A stretch of DNA of 64,000 bases from Eumeta japonica (Eukaryota; Arthropoda; Insecta; Lepidoptera; Psychidae): assembly GCA_005406025.1 (NCBI GenBank), contig BGZK01001425.1, positions 62,001 to 126,000 on the forward strand, given 5' to 3'. The notes beneath the pieces were generated by a model, which was not told where the DNA came from, made no database searches, and saw only the letters and a program-made list of their open reading frames with translations. Below are positions 24,640 to 37,000 of this stretch, piece by piece. Numbering within the stretch: position 1 is the stretch's first letter; every line of letters starts with the position of its first letter. Position numbers and translations under genes: made by a program.

Positions 24640-24775
24640 AATTGCGTTTCGAACAGCATAAGCAGGCACGTACGCATGCACGCAAACGTACACAGATATA
24701 ACTCGAAAAATTGTCAAAATAGATTCATAGGATTCTAAAACTTCAAGAAACGGATTACATTTACGAATCATGTTT
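24640..24775 (+). repeat. Dispersed repeat family R, fragment 1
   Basis: Shares an ordered motif set with 25976-26095 and 42345-42420: a CACG/CACA-rich run, then ACTCGAAAAATTGTCAAAAT, AGATTCATAGGATTCTAAAA and CTTCAAGA. The antisense 106-codon frame (24451-24771, minus) runs over it and is not credited as a gene. It may extend back to about 24440, but similarity there is unclear. Confidence 0.5.
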
Positions 24776-25329
24776 TCAGTTTTAGATCAATTAGTTGCAT
24801 AACTTGTAATGAAATTAAAAATATGAAATATGTAATGTCTGCCAATAATCAAGGATAAAAAAATGTGATTATTAGGAAGTTACAACAACAATTTTGCAAT
24901 GAAACCAAGTAACTATTACCTTTTTAATTTAAAAGTTCATACGTCACAGCGATCACACGAACAGCTCTAATGATTTTAACGAAAAATATCATTTTGATAA
25001 TGGTTTGCTGTTTATATACAGAGCTTTCTTCCTTAGAAAAATTGGAAACCGTGATGAAAAAATAGGTGTTTCACTATTAACTGCTATTTCTGAAAATTTG
25101 AGATTAACGCTACGTTATTGGTTCTCAACAATAAACTGCACAACACGATATGAACTATAGATGGCACTATTTAAATAAAATATTTAGATGACTATTTATT
25201 GTTGGAAATCAACATTGGCAAACTTTCTCCCAGAGAAATTATCATATTCCAACGATAAACTTGTAAAAGACCGAGTAAAGCTCGATTGCCTTGGTAACTT
25301 GACTTTAAAACTATGAAAAACGACTAAAT
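24776..25329. other. AT-rich spacer
   Basis: Nothing recognisable beyond a short TAGATGGCACTATT phrase near 25157 that occurs in many insect repeats. Confidence 0.5.
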
Positions 25330-26100
25330 AGCAAATTATAATGCTCTTTCGAGCTCTTCGAGCTCGCTGTGAAACGTAAAAAGAACTAAATTTATATGTT
25401 TAAGAACTTGTATTTGTTTAAAACAACTTTCAACTGCAATACCTTTCGAACGCACACTTTTGTTTTATCCGCTTTTCGGTTTCTGAGCAGCTTTTTAAGC
25501 AAAAGAAGACCGCCGAGGAACCAAACATCATTTAATCAAAAAATCAACAAGTTTTTCCTGAAAAAAACCCTCTTTATCGGCTTTACCATTAACCACATTT
25601 CTCTAAAGAACTACACGATTTTATTGCAGTTTGAAAAGATAGCCGTTGTTTTATAATGAGAAGAGCTCGATAAATTTTAAAATTTATTGGTACAGTAGGT
25701 TTAAAAATATTTAAAAAAATACTTTTTAAACATTTTTCTCCGACAGTATCTCTTCAATCAAGCTATAATTCGTGGAAATTCGTGACAATAAATGCCATTG
25801 CTTGGAAAAAAGGATTTGATGTCGATTAGCAAACTAATTAAAAAGTTATTTCAAAAAGGTTTTTGAAAACTTTATATTTTCGAATTCTCACAATCTATCC
25901 AGCAGAATCAGTTCAAATTTTTATGAAGTCAAAGTCGATTATACTATTTTTGAATGTCACAAATTTCCTTTCAATCAGACATACGTATGCACGTATACAC
26001 GCACACATACAAAGTCATCACTCGGAAAATGATCAAAATATATTCCTAGAATCCTAAAACTTCAAGATCTGATGAAAACTCAATTTTAAAAAATCAACAA
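25330..26100 (+). repeat. Dispersed repeat family R, copy 2
   Basis: Collinear by eye with parts of 41740-43020: AACCAAACATCATTTAATCA with a following AAAAAATC; ATTTTTCTCCGACAGTATCT; and CCTAGAATCCTAAAACTTCA then AGATCTGATGAAAAC. Open frames inside (25396-25656, 25863-26057) are incidental. No terminal repeat or coding domain was found, so the class is unknown. Confidence 0.55.
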
Positions 26101-26736
26101 ACAAATGAAAAAACCATCTTCCCAATTTATATAAGCGAAAAACCAGTTTTATAGCGGGCAGTTAAAAATCCATAAAAAATATATATAAGAGTCGTATACC
26201 TATAAATGTATGTCAATACTTACATATTGTGTCAATCATTCATTAAATTATTATTTATTAGACAGGGATTTTATAGCTCTCCTTGAATTTAAAATATATC
26301 ACACTCATCAAGCAGATCAAACATTTGATTGTGAATATAACTCTAAACGCTAAAAATTATTGATACCTAACTATCCTCAATAATTTTGATGTGGAATTCT
26401 ACAAATTTTATATGTGATTTTTGTCGAAACTTAATGTCGTTACGTTATAAACTTACCCTTCGAATGTTAATATTATGCATTACATGTGTTTATCTTTTAA
26501 TTTGTTATTACAGCGTATTTAAAAAGTATAATACGTATTACAATAAAATATAATTTAACAAATAGTAATTATAAAATATTAAGTTAGAAGAAGAAGTGTT
26601 AATAAAATTTCTTTGGTTATGCTGTTTGTATGTGGCTAGTTTTGATATCATTAAATGGATGATAGTTTAAAAAAAGAAAAACATAAAGTAAAAACGGTGT
26701 CGTGCCATTTTTCTATTATTTTTTTTGTTCATCAAA
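26101..26736. other. AT-rich spacer
   Basis: No repeat end recognised. The last 100 bases may be the untranslated 5' leader of the mariner relic that follows. Confidence 0.45.
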
Positions 26737-26990
26737 ATGAGTGAATCTAACGTAGAAATTCCATACAATCTGAAGTTATATTACAGAAAGAGGAAAAATC
26801 GAAACAAGCCGAGAACAAAATTTGTGACGTTCATGTAGCTAATGCAGTGTCGGTAATGATACAGAACTTGATTAAACGACTTTAAGCCAGTAATTTTGAT
26901 GTCAAAGATCAACTTCGCACTGGTTGATCTGTTACGGATAAAGTCGAAGACATTTTAGAAAGAATAGAGTTTAATCACATACCCTTGAGC
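26737..26990 (+). pseudogene. Mariner transposase N-terminal relic
   Basis: Starting at the ATG at 26737, shifting frames give MSESNVEIPYNLKLYYRKRK, then KQAENKICDVHVANAVSVMI, then SNFDVKDQLRTG*SVTDKVE and DILERIE. This order matches the N-terminal helix-turn-helix of mariner transposases: the family has an 'ICdvyGdnaVs...aqkWFkrFrsGnFdVkdaprsGRPvtdKvdeIle' pattern. In-frame stops and at least two frameshifts are present. Similarity ends at about 26990, before the catalytic DDD region, so it is truncated. No terminal inverted repeats identified. It differs from the mariner at 62613. Confidence 0.75.
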
Positions 26991-27399
26991 AATAACTATA
27001 TTATTTTAATGCTTGATACTTCTTTGATTTTACATTTTTCACTTTTTGGAAAATTTCTAATGTCATTTTGATTTTTTGAAGCTAGTCATGCATAAGTTCA
27101 AAAAAAGAATGGAATTTCAGGTATAATATATTCGCAAAACTATGTTTTTATTGTATTTCTGTTACACTTTAGGAATTAATTAGTTTTCAACTTGCTGTTA
27201 CAATTGGATCTAACAATTACTTAAATAAATTAATATTTAAATATTTAACAATCTTAATTATAAAGTACTGTAAAGACAAATGATGAAAAACAACCTGAAG
27301 ATATTTATTTCCTTTTTATTTACATAAATATTTAAATACCAAACGCGTCATTCAGGGCCTAGGTTTCATATATGTTCAGTTCAGTGGCTTTTACACGTA
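26991..27399. other. AT-rich spacer
   Basis: Nothing recognisable; may include decayed remains of the mariner element. Confidence 0.45.
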
Positions 27400-27700
27400 T
27401 AATGCGGTGAAAAAATTCGACGAGTCGTAGGCAAATTTACAATCCAACATTAGAAGCACTTTGCGTCATATTTAGATTTAAACTAATTCCATATTCCGCA
27501 TACGCGTTTATACGGCGAGCTGGAGGGAAGTTCCAAATCTAGAATTAGAATTTCTAGACGGGAGCTAACCAGATGCTAATTCGTCTACAGGACACGCACG
27601 GTACTAACGCTTGAGTTGCACGAATACATTTCGAGATTGGCAGCAGCCACAGCTGCCTCTATACATAGACAAACTACGTTTTGAAATGTTGACACACATA
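27400..27700. other. Mixed-composition noncoding island
   Basis: Somewhat raised GC and CpG (CATACGCGTTTATACGGCGA, GGCAGCAGCCACAGCTGCC). No open frame or repeat recognised. Confidence 0.25.
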
Positions 27701-28129
27701 GGCATATAGGAGTCATTTGACATATAGCTTATATGCTGTTAGTTCATATTTATAACCATAAAACTATACAAACAACTATCCACCAATAGATTGAACAAAC
27801 ATGTTCAATCTATGTAGGAACAAACCTACCTAACGATTCCGTGATCAATCCTCCCTTTAGTTTAATGCAAACACTGGATCCTATTTATAAAGAATGTCAA
27901 AACCTCAAACAGTTTTTTATTCGTATTAAATAAGACCTTCCATAGATCATTTTTTTCATTCTAAATTAAGCTTTTCTTAAATAAACAAAAAAACAGAATA
28001 CCTCTTGGTCCTTCACCAAAACTATCCCATAATGTTCGCAGAGTTTGTCTAAGCTTGGTCCAAATCCATTTTATTCATTTCATTCATATTCTTTTTTAAA
28101 ATACCATTTGTACATCCTATATATTACAT
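27701..28129. other. AT-rich spacer
   Basis: Includes a small palindrome (TTGAACAAACATGTTCAA near 27792). Nothing else recognised. Confidence 0.45.
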
Positions 28130-28480
28130 TTAATTTCATTCTTTACCCTTCCAAATGTAATTTTGAGTATAATTTAAATTCATCAATTTTTCAAGCCTTT
28201 GAAACCTTTTGTCTTTACAGAGAAACACAATAACAGTCTTGCGCCAATCATTGGGTACGCTACGGTGTTCTAGTACTGACTAAAAGTTGGTATTTGTGTT
28301 ATAGCCTCATCAATGTTTTTCAGCATCTCTGATTGAAACTTACTTTTCCAGTTTTTATTTTCCTCATAATTCCTTACATACTTGATACTTTTTCATCATC
28401 AAGAATGCAAACATTCAGTTGCGTTCTCATCTATGACTGCATTTTCACATGCAAAAATATTTTTAACATGGTTGTTATTG
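28045..28480 (-). pseudogene. Possible decayed coding segment, unidentified
   Basis: On the minus strand one frame reads NYEENKNWKSKFQSEMLKNI, then DEAITQIPTFSQY, a stop, then NTVAYPMIGARLLLCFSVKT. After a shift, a further run reads NGFGPSLDKLCEHYGIVLVK. A second frame reads VPNDWRKTVIVFLCKDK, resembling the 'P.DWK.a.ivPiyK' stretch upstream of some LINE reverse transcriptase palms. The two readings compete and neither is convincing, so the call is only that the region may be old coding DNA. Confidence 0.2.
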
Positions 28481-29912
28481 TTACTAAAAAAAAACAATTA
28501 CATATGTATTTTCTTACTAATCACATTTACATATCATGTCTTGTATTTATGGATATTTTATTTTATGTTCCTCAATTTTTTTGTTTTTTCCCGAAAATAA
28601 CCCAGAAACCTCCTGATTTCCACGCATTACGGTCTTTTCATACGTAAAACACAAAATAAATTTCCCGGTAATGTATCCAAAAACTCGATTCTAGCCGTAT
28701 TTTCATCATTTCCCAATACCTAAACATTGTTTAAACGATGGTGAAATTTTAATCTCTTAACGTCGACTAAGCAAAATGTGTTATTTTAAGCACCCATCAG
28801 AAAAGTAAAGCGAACTAAGTTAATTAATGTTCCAGCAATAATTTCCGACGTAAACAACTTGTTAGCCGTAGAGCCAAATTTGATTTCTCTAACGCGAACC
28901 GTAACTTTCTTGTTCGAGCGCTTGGGACATGTTTGTCTTCATGTTTCTGTTTCTTACGGGAACAGGCAACAATTTCATGTCCGGGTTTGCGTTCAAGGAT
29001 TAAAATATATTGATCTGTTGTAACGCTACACGGTGCGGCTAAGAAATTTATTTAATGCGGGATCTGTTTTTCTTTCATTTATTGTTGAAATGAATTCAAA
29101 CGTTGTGTGTAACTTATTTGATATCATGTTAACAACACATTATTAATATAGTATCGAGCATGTAATATCGAGTAAGCGGTGTTGATAAGTCTGCCTTCAA
29201 ATTAGAAGCTGCCCGTTTTGTCCACGATCGACATGACCATGACTTTTGAACTTCAATCAAATTAATCCGTTTGCTTCGCGCATCGTAAACCATTTTCAAC
29301 CATCAGAGTCGGCGTTGCAATCGCACTGGTGTACACCGGTCAAAGACCGTGAGAAGGTACGCCTTTACAGTAGGTTTAAATGAACCTGTCCCTCGACAAC
29401 AAGTTGTCGTCTAATAGATTTGTTTGTCAACAAACCTATCACAGGTTTTATTAATTTGGCATCAGTATATAAGTTCATTCAAAAATAACCAGAAAAATGT
29501 AAATTTATCCCACAGATATTAAAACGTATTTAAATAATTTAAGTAACTTCCGCTGATCGTTGTAGAAAACTAAAACGATCTCATTGGTATGCATGTTTGT
29601 TTCTTACAATTTTAATATGTGTTACAATAGATTACACCGGTCAACAACAAAAATTTTTTTTGTGTATCTGTTCTAATGCTTAAATTCTGATTCTAGACAT
29701 TGAAAAACGCTAGAATTTTTCAGGTCCTAAAGTTTGCGTTTGTCTGATTTACATCGATAAGTATATTTTAATTTATTTTACAAGCAAAAGATGGCAGCAC
29801 TTCGATTAACCCGAAAGTAAACTGTATTACTATTTATAAGAGGCATAGTAGTGAGTGTTAACTTGTCTATTACAGCTGTAACAACTATATTTGTTTATTA
29901 CTCAGTTAAAAA
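28481..29912. other. AT-rich spacer
   Basis: No feature recognised. Plus frames at 28333-28647 are hydrophobic chance frames. A mild GC rise lies at 29200-29400. Confidence 0.45.
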
Positions 29913-30165
29913 ATGGCATCAAGACAGTGTAAGCATGATGTTAATTCATCTGTTTTATTTCCGGTGAATTCTCATATGTTACATTCTCATCTGGACGAAG
30001 TTAAAGATAACATGGGTGCCTACTCTGTGGAATAAGAAGAAAATTTTCACCAAGATGTGATGGACATCGAACGGCGATATAAAGGCAGTACAACGAAAAT
30101 ATGATGGGAGATTACATTTGGGGCTTAATACGAGAGAGCTCATACGAACACAAAAGAAATAAAAA
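29913..30165 (+). pseudogene. Fragment of an arthropod repeat-borne protein
   Basis: From an ATG at 29913 the frame gives MASRQCKHDVNSSVLFPVNS, then HMLHSHLDEVKDNMGAYSVE, a stop, ENFHQDVMDIERRYKG and, after a frameshift near 30088, YNENMMGDYIWGLIRESSYE with a Lys-rich tail. The 'LHSHL...NMGAYSeE.GErFHQDi...ErRYqG...nMMgDYiWgLiRes' order is familiar from many uncharacterised arthropod proteins present in high copy, probably of transposon origin. This is general familiarity, not a search. One stop and one frameshift make it a relic. The function is unknown. Confidence 0.55.
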
Positions 30166-30354
30166 AAAATTCTTGTTATTTTACATCTATATGTTATTGT
30201 ATTATAAATCTTTAATAGAAAAGACTTATATCCTGCAAAAAATTTTCTAATTATAATTTAAAATACAAATATAAAAAATATGTAAATATCAGTCATTTTT
30301 TCCAAAAAATTGAAAAATTGCTCTAGTTTCTACAAAAGCAAACTTTAATAAAAA

Positions 30355-30792
30355 AAAATTTTGACGTGACAACGTCTTAAATTAGGTTGCGGCTGGGAGT
30401 CACTTTGAAAAAGTGTAACGCTCGGTAACGTAACGATGAGTCACCGAACGAGAGAGGCCCGCCGAATGCCTTGCGTCTCTCTCCCACTCAACTATGATCG
30501 GTCTGCCGCGCGCAGCACTAGAGAATTAGTGCATAGCTTGCAAATGTATTGCAAGTTATTGTATGTATATTTGTATATAAATACGTATGTATGTGTAAAG
30601 GTAAAAATAAAATTTTGTTAATATGAAATTCAGTGCGAGATTCTTTGTATAAATTAATGTTTTAAATATAATTTTTGTATAAATAAATGTTTTAAATTGT
30701 TACTATTATTTCATCCTTCTTCCTACTATACGAATGAATATTCACATTAAAATGATTTTACCATTCAAAGTCGTTGTCACGTAAAACTTTCG
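30355..30792. mobile_element. Terminal-inverted-repeat element candidate
   Basis: ACGTGACAACG (30364-30374) is mirrored exactly by CGTTGTCACGT (30772-30782), about 400 bp apart. Similarity continues outward as TTTTGACGTGACAACG against GTTTTACGTGACAACG on the complement. The interior has a GC-rich first third (30420-30520) and an AT-rich remainder, with no coding domain. A non-autonomous DNA element is the simplest reading. No target duplication was found. Confidence 0.45.
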
Positions 30793-32368
30793 CCCGTATA
30801 CCGACTTTACAGGCAACCAAATTTTTTCACTTGTTTTTTAGCGTAGGAGAAAGTAAAATTTAACAAGTAGAAGTCGGACTCAAAAATCGTGTTGGCCGGT
30901 GCTATATGTCCTTTTAGTATTTCTTTTTCCCTTCTTTGTGCCAGGCAAATGCTGGGATTTCTTCTAAGAGAATGTGCGTTATCTTGTTGAGCGACTTTTG
31001 TACCTTAGTGTTGTCTTTAAAATTTTAAAAAACAACAAGGGATGTTAAAGGAAACTCGAGTTTTACCAATGATGCGAACTAACTTTTAATCTACATTTTT
31101 AAAAATAATTGAAAATTAATTAAAAAAAAACTAATAAAAGATTTGGTTTAAGAGTATTGTTGGGGTTATACTTTTAGAGAAATAATGACACTATTCATCT
31201 TTAGTTGTTGAAAATAAGTAAAAACTCAAATTATTCGATATGAGTTCTTGAAATTTATACGAAATTAGATAAAATTGTAGGACATCATTTTTGTAAGTGA
31301 TTAATAAGCTTCATTCCAAGCATGTGACGCATTTTGTTGATTATGACATTATATTTATGTGCTTATGACATAATTTAAAAGTTGATCTAGTTATTGTATA
31401 ATGTGTTGTTTGTGATATGATACGAGAGCATAGCTAATCAAACCAACTCAAAAATAATTCTATTTCGTACATGATAGAATTGCAATTGAAATACGTGATT
31501 AATTAATTTTTTTCGACATAAGCGTTCATTCCAAATGCTGATTCGAGAAATTACTAGGTTTTAATTCTAAGTAGAATATGATTTGGCTTGATTGATAGCA
31601 TTTCTTATTACGAGGTATTTTAAGTAATCTTATTTACATTAAGTATTATTTTATTTTATTTATTTCAAATCAATTAAATATTAATTGAGTTCATTTAATT
31701 AATATTGAAACCGATGTCTGAACCGTTTCGGTACTCGAGACCTTAAATCAAACAGCAGTAGCGACACGAGCTATATTTATTCGTTTCCTTTTCTGAAATG
31801 TTCAAGTAACTTGAATGAGTTCACTTCGATATTAATATCATTACTTTCTTTATTTATTACTTTCAAAGTCCGTGTTCCTGCATACGATTCAACTCTCTCT
31901 GTTTCCTTTTGTTTTAGTGAAGTAATTAACATAACATTTTAATTATTCAAATGTGAAGGTCCAGATGAAATCAATCTTCGCGCGACTCGGCATGGAGTCC
32001 GGCCGCCTCGCGTGCCACCTACTTAACCTGCTTATTACAATATTATTATTGTCTGTATTTATTATTATTAGTATTAATTAAGGGACAAAGGGGTATGTGA
32101 GTCACCAGAGAGTTAGTGAACACGTTCAATCATGAACACCCGCAAATTAAAGGGCGTCACTATTGCGTTGCTGGCTCTTTAGAAAGATTAAGCTCTTTTT
32201 CAAAGACCTCTCCGCCATAGTTTGTTTGGAATACCGCTGATGGTAAATCATACAAAGTTTTACTGTAATGTGATAGCACGCTAGCAATAAATGTGATGCT
32301 GAACGACGACAGGTTTCAACGGCAGAATAAGTTTAAATATCTTCAAACCATCTCCTTGGTATATGCGA
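30793..32368. other. AT-rich spacer
   Basis: No recognised gene or repeat end. The part adjoining 32368 may carry the decayed C-terminus of the DUF7869-like relic. Confidence 0.45.
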
Positions 32369-33871
32369 TTAAGCATTCACAAAAATGAATCGAATCGAAG
32401 CTGTATATTTTTGTGCAGGTCGGCTTTCTTCCAATACAGATGAATAAACTTCAGGTGAATTTATGACTTTCTTAGTGTTTAAAGTCTTCTCAATTTTGGC
32501 GAATACTCTGTCAGGAAAAATGAACGAGTGACCCACAACACAGAATATTAATTCAACTTTTATGTGTTTTGGACAATCAGTACAAAGCTGTTTTCTAAGC
32601 ATTGCAACCATTTCTCTGTTTTTGTTTTGACCAGAAGAACCATCAGATATTAATCTTAAAATTTTAATGCTTTCATCAAATACTTGTTACTGTAAAAAAT
32701 GATAAAGCATGCTTGTAATTCCGTTACTTCCCTTGGCATGCGATGTCTCATCCTAGTAGTATTATTAAATTACTGGGATGAGACATTGCATAATAGTGAA
32801 CATTGTCCTTCGTCAATTTTGTTCTCGAATTACCCAGTACTATACAAAAATGATAAAAAATGTACTGTTGAGCATAATACGTCGACTGGTCAGGCAATTT
32901 CGGTAATGCCTAGTTTTTTTCTGAATCAAATGTAAGTATATGAATATTCTCATTTTCGTCTTGGATAATTTTATAAAACGATTTATATTTAGACTATGAG
33001 TTCTTTTTGCAACCATCAGTTCATTCTTTTTAGATGTATTAGATTCACATTTTATATGCTCATTTAATGAAATACATGTGTAACAAACGTCTGTTCTAGA
33101 TGACATGAACCCAATAATGTAGTAGGTATGTATTTAAGATTCTTCTAAGGAAACTTTGTTTAACTCGGAGATCTGTATCACGATCCTTGTTATAAAGGCA
33201 CCACATTTTATGTATGTTTAATTACGAAGAAAGATACAGCCTTCGTATGTTTTTTCGATCGGCAATTATGACTTTCCAGTCGTTTGAATGATTCCATAAA
33301 CCATCGTCTCGCCTTAAATTATTCACTTCTTCTATCATGTCTTCTATTTTCTACTGGCATTTCACCTTCTCTATTGAAAAACCGATTTAATACTCCTTGA
33401 ACACTGTCTTTTTTAAATGAAGTAAACGTTTTTTCACACGCAAGAATTTTTACTTCGTCTTTTACAAGACTAGTGTATTTTACTGCTCTAAACCTTTTGA
33501 TAGTTTTAGCTATCAAAGTTAACAGAAAAAATTTAGAGCAACCCTTAAATATTAAAATTTCGACTTGAAATTTTCAGGATATTTATCATTTTTCTTGTAG
33601 AAAAAATTAAATAATCGAAATTTGACGATTTTAGAATTTATTTTTAAATTTGGAGCGATCATTTAATTTTTTTTTGAGTTGCCGATTGGAGGAGACTCTT
33701 AAAACATTGTAAACTTAGATATTTTGGTACGAGAGATTTGTACGAGAAAAAAATATAATTATTTTTTTTTGCCATTCTAAATTCTTCACGTTTCCAAGTA
33801 GCTTTATTGATTATCCGTTTTCGCGACTTTTTTGGATAACATTTTTTCACAAATTCCTTTAGTTCGTTCAT
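32369..33871 (-). pseudogene. DUF7869-like protein relic
   Basis: Minus-strand open pieces lie in order over 1.5 kb. 33871-33659: MNELKEFVKKCYPKKSRKRI, basic N-terminus. 33516-33319: KRFRAVKYTSLVKDEVKILA and ending NRRHDRRSE. 33106-32840: TDVCYTC, a Cys pair. About 33000-32800 in a second frame: ALPKLPDQSTYYAQQYIFYH, GNSRTKLTKDNVHYY. About 32740-32370: KGSNGITSMLYHFLQ, then LISDGSSGQNKNREMVAMLR, ELIFCVVGHSF and PDRVFAKIEK. The last block (SDG..GQNKN, GHSf.p.DrvF..iEk) is the signature of the DUF7869 domain common in multicopy arthropod proteins, as I recall the family; it is probably transposon-derived. At least three frameshifts and several stops make it dead. No introns or terminal repeats seen. 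Confidence 0.65.
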
Positions 33872-34879
33872 TTTTTATTAGAAATACCTATCTTATAAAA
33901 ACGTGTAGAATTTGTAAATATCATTGTACAAATTCATTGTTGTCACCATGCTGTCTTTTTTGACACTTGATGCCAAAGTGCTACGATAGGTACAGAGGTC
34001 CTTTACAGAGGATTTCATCACTTAATGTTATTTTATTGGATTTTGTTACCAATGACTGAATATAGGACTCAATTTAATATGGTCGAAGATACCAATATGT
34101 CAAAAAAAAAAACAGTGAGTGCCGGGCACACTACGTGAAATGAAATTTCTTTGACAAAATATGAAGGAATAAAGTTTAGGGTTAAAAAAATTACGAAAAA
34201 GTAAATTATTGTGTTATTAATTCATGGTTACAAGATTTTTTTTTAATTATCAACTATTATTAAAATGAGTGAGATGTGTGAGAGTGAGAGTAAGATGAAT
34301 GAGAGTGAGATAAGAGAGAATGAGAGATCGATTTTAATAAAAAAATATTGCGTAAAGGATTGCATTAATGTTTAGTCAAATTTTAATTATCAATTTACCG
34401 TTGACTTGTGATGCACCGTGTTCATTTAACTATTAGAAACGACTGATATAATCGATAGGTTCGTCACTATATTCCATTCATTGCATGTACTTTACATGCA
34501 TTCTTCATTTCTACAATGAATAATAACCGCACGTATCTAAAATAGTCGTGATCAGCTGCAATCAGCTGTGTAAACGCATGAAACAACATAGGTGGGCCCT
34601 ATGGGCCTAGCTGAAAATAGCCGATCGTGTCACCCAACCACGTCACTTGAGCGTTTCACTGTGACATCATAACACGAAATCACTCTAATGTGCCTAAGGA
34701 AGTTTCACTTCAAAACGTTCACTTTTATATTAAAGATATTTTTCCATTCAATCATTCATTAAACTTTCAATAAAACTCAAAAAAAAAACTTCATCAATTC
34801 TTGAATTACCTCCATTTCGCCATTTACAAGCATTCTCGATTACCATAAACATGAAACGGTAATTTCCCTCAAAACCACC
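33872..34879. other. AT-rich spacer
   Basis: Nothing recognised apart from the GA-rich simple repeat listed next. Confidence 0.45.
34264..34328 (+). repeat. GA-rich simple repeat
   Basis: Imperfect GAGTGA / GAGA reiterations over about 65 bases with a strict purine bias on the plus strand. Confidence 0.75.
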
Positions 34880-35045
34880 ATAATCCGTGATCACGTATCA
34901 TCCGACTTCCGATCACGGCCGACCCGTTCATCACGCGGGCCCGCGCCTCGCCGCTGCGTGTCCCCAACTAGACGCGCGTAATTAGGCGAAACACGTGGTC
35001 GGCGTTAAGTTTTAAGTTACGCTGCAGGAAGTTCTCCGCTTTAAT
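34880..35045. other. GC-rich noncoding island
   Basis: Contains GTGATCACG, TCACGCGGGCCCGCGCCTCG and ACTAGACGCGCGTAATTAGG. TAATTAGG is a homeodomain-type core. Flanks are AT-rich and there is no open frame. Candidate cis-regulatory element by composition. Confidence 0.4.
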
Positions 35046-35998
35046 GTTTCCCTCGTTTATCGTATACTAGCTAGTCAACTCTTGCCATTTTGTTGGCGTT
35101 TAGTTAAATATTGAAAATGGAAAAATGTTTTGTCCAACGTACTATGTGATGTTTGTATACTTTCCTATACTACGTTTTCTAGTTCGTAACGTGGGTATAT
35201 ATTTAAAACGGTATCGTTTGTGGTACAACTTAAAAATTTGGCTAGATTTTTTGACGTCATTGATTTATGTGATTCGTGTTATTGGCTGTAAGGGCACGTC
35301 AATGACAAGGGCGCCAACCAATTGTCAACCAACTCTATGATTAACGTGACTGGCAGACTTTTATGTTGGTTGACTATATTTCAGGGAATCATTTTTCATT
35401 TTATTGTTGTTTCCCGGTTATTTTACGGTTACCTTTTGTAACGGGAGCCGTCGTAGAAAACGTTGGTATTTATGACGTTAATGCCGAAAAGTTAAAAGAA
35501 GTAATATTTCGTAAAAAGGTAAGCGTATTTACAAAACGAAATATAATTACGTGAAAAGTAAGGAAAATAAAAAAAAATTGATTGTAATATTATTTCCCAA
35601 ATTTGATTATTGCATAAAAAAATTAATAGTAGGTACCTGAATAAAGTTTTAATAACAAGTTTTTATTTAAATACTCTAAAAAAAGAAAATAAACTACCAA
35701 ATAAAGCTTCATAGAATAAATACAATTTTGTTACATTATTAAAATTTTTATATGATTTAGGAGATTATCTCGAAAATATTACAAATAAGATACTTTATAC
35801 AGCTGGCGCACTCTCTCTTGCCTGTGAGAAGATGCGTAATTTTATTGTAACAAAATGATAGGTTTACTTTACTTCTTTGTTTATTTTCTTGTTGTTAGAG
35901 CAGTTGAATGAAAGCTTGTTACTAAAAATATTTTTTTTACTTTTCATTTATTGTTGCAACTACAAAACTATTTTAGCGAATTCCCGAGCCAACCCAAA

Positions 35999-36028
35999 GT
36001 GACTTGGCTGCCGCATCAGCCAAGTCAC
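35999..36028. other. Perfect short hairpin
   Basis: GTGACTTGGCTG pairs perfectly with CAGCCAAGTCAC across the 6-nt loop CCGCAT. Not followed by a T-run on either strand. Role unknown. Confidence 0.6.
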
Positions 36029-36978
36029 GATAAAGTTTAGGTCACACTAACACAATTAAACATTTAAAAAGTTTCGTGTCTGTACTGCTCGCTGTCCAGA
36101 GTTCTATCGCCAAGAGCTAACTAAGGGAGTCCAATCAGATCATGTTTACCATAAAAATGTATTGTCATCGGAACTGAATGAACAATTTCAACTTCGTAAG
36201 ATAAGAGAAAGTGGGTCAAATCCAGCTTGCTAAATTTCACCTGAACAAAGAAACATACAAACATCGTAAATTAAATAAAAGCTTGCAAAAAAGCAATATG
36301 TAAATAGGTCTCATTAGTTAAATGAAAATAATTTAACTTCAATTTCAATTATTTCATATACTTCGCAAGCTATATTTAAAACTATATTGAAGTTCAGAAT
36401 CTTTATGAGTTATTCGTAGTAATTCAGCATATCCGATTAATATTATTTATTTCTTAAAATAGTTTAATGATTTACAAGTATTGGTAGTTAACAAATACGT
36501 CAATTTCTTGTACTGTATTAGATAAATAAATTTCAATCTGACTTATTGGAACATTCGTCTATAGAATTTGAATGTATTTTATAAAACATGCCTAATTATT
36601 GTGCACTTTAACAGTTGTATAAAATAGAAAGTTATAGTGATTAAAATGATATTTGTAAAGATATTAGTTATCACTTTGTTATGATAATTTTTTTGGTGTC
36701 ACCAGTGATTGACAAGATTTTTGGCCTATTTTTTGTATTTCGATCACTTGACATTGTACTGAACTTAGCCCGACGGACTTTTTCCCCTCTTTCGTGCTGT
36801 ATCTGTAAAACGTATGCTCAATTTTCCGCCAGCGTGGAAAGAACATGAATTTCTTTAACTTTATTTTGAGGCCAAACGCCTATCGTTGATGTACACGCTA
36901 AATAGAAAGCGAGCAATGGAATTACATTTGTTACGCTTCTCTATTTTAAGATTACTTTTAAAATTGTATTTGTTACGC

Positions 36979-37000
36979 TAACCTAACCTAACCTAATCTT
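36979..37000 (+). repeat. Short telomere-like (CCTAA)n run
   Basis: TAACCTAACCTAACCTAAT gives about three and a half exact copies of CCTAA, the complement of the insect telomere unit TTAGG, followed by one degraded unit. TTTGTTACGCT occurs both 45 bases upstream and directly before it. Such short runs are common in insect repeats, so this is not evidence of a telomere. Confidence 0.7.

Noticed and set aside
35999..36028. Transcription terminator hairpin
   Set aside because: This is eukaryotic DNA, no T-run follows on either strand, and no gene is adjacent.
36979..37000. Telomere or chromosome end from the CCTAA run
   Set aside because: Only three to four units, surrounded by ordinary spacer; such runs are common inside insect repeats.
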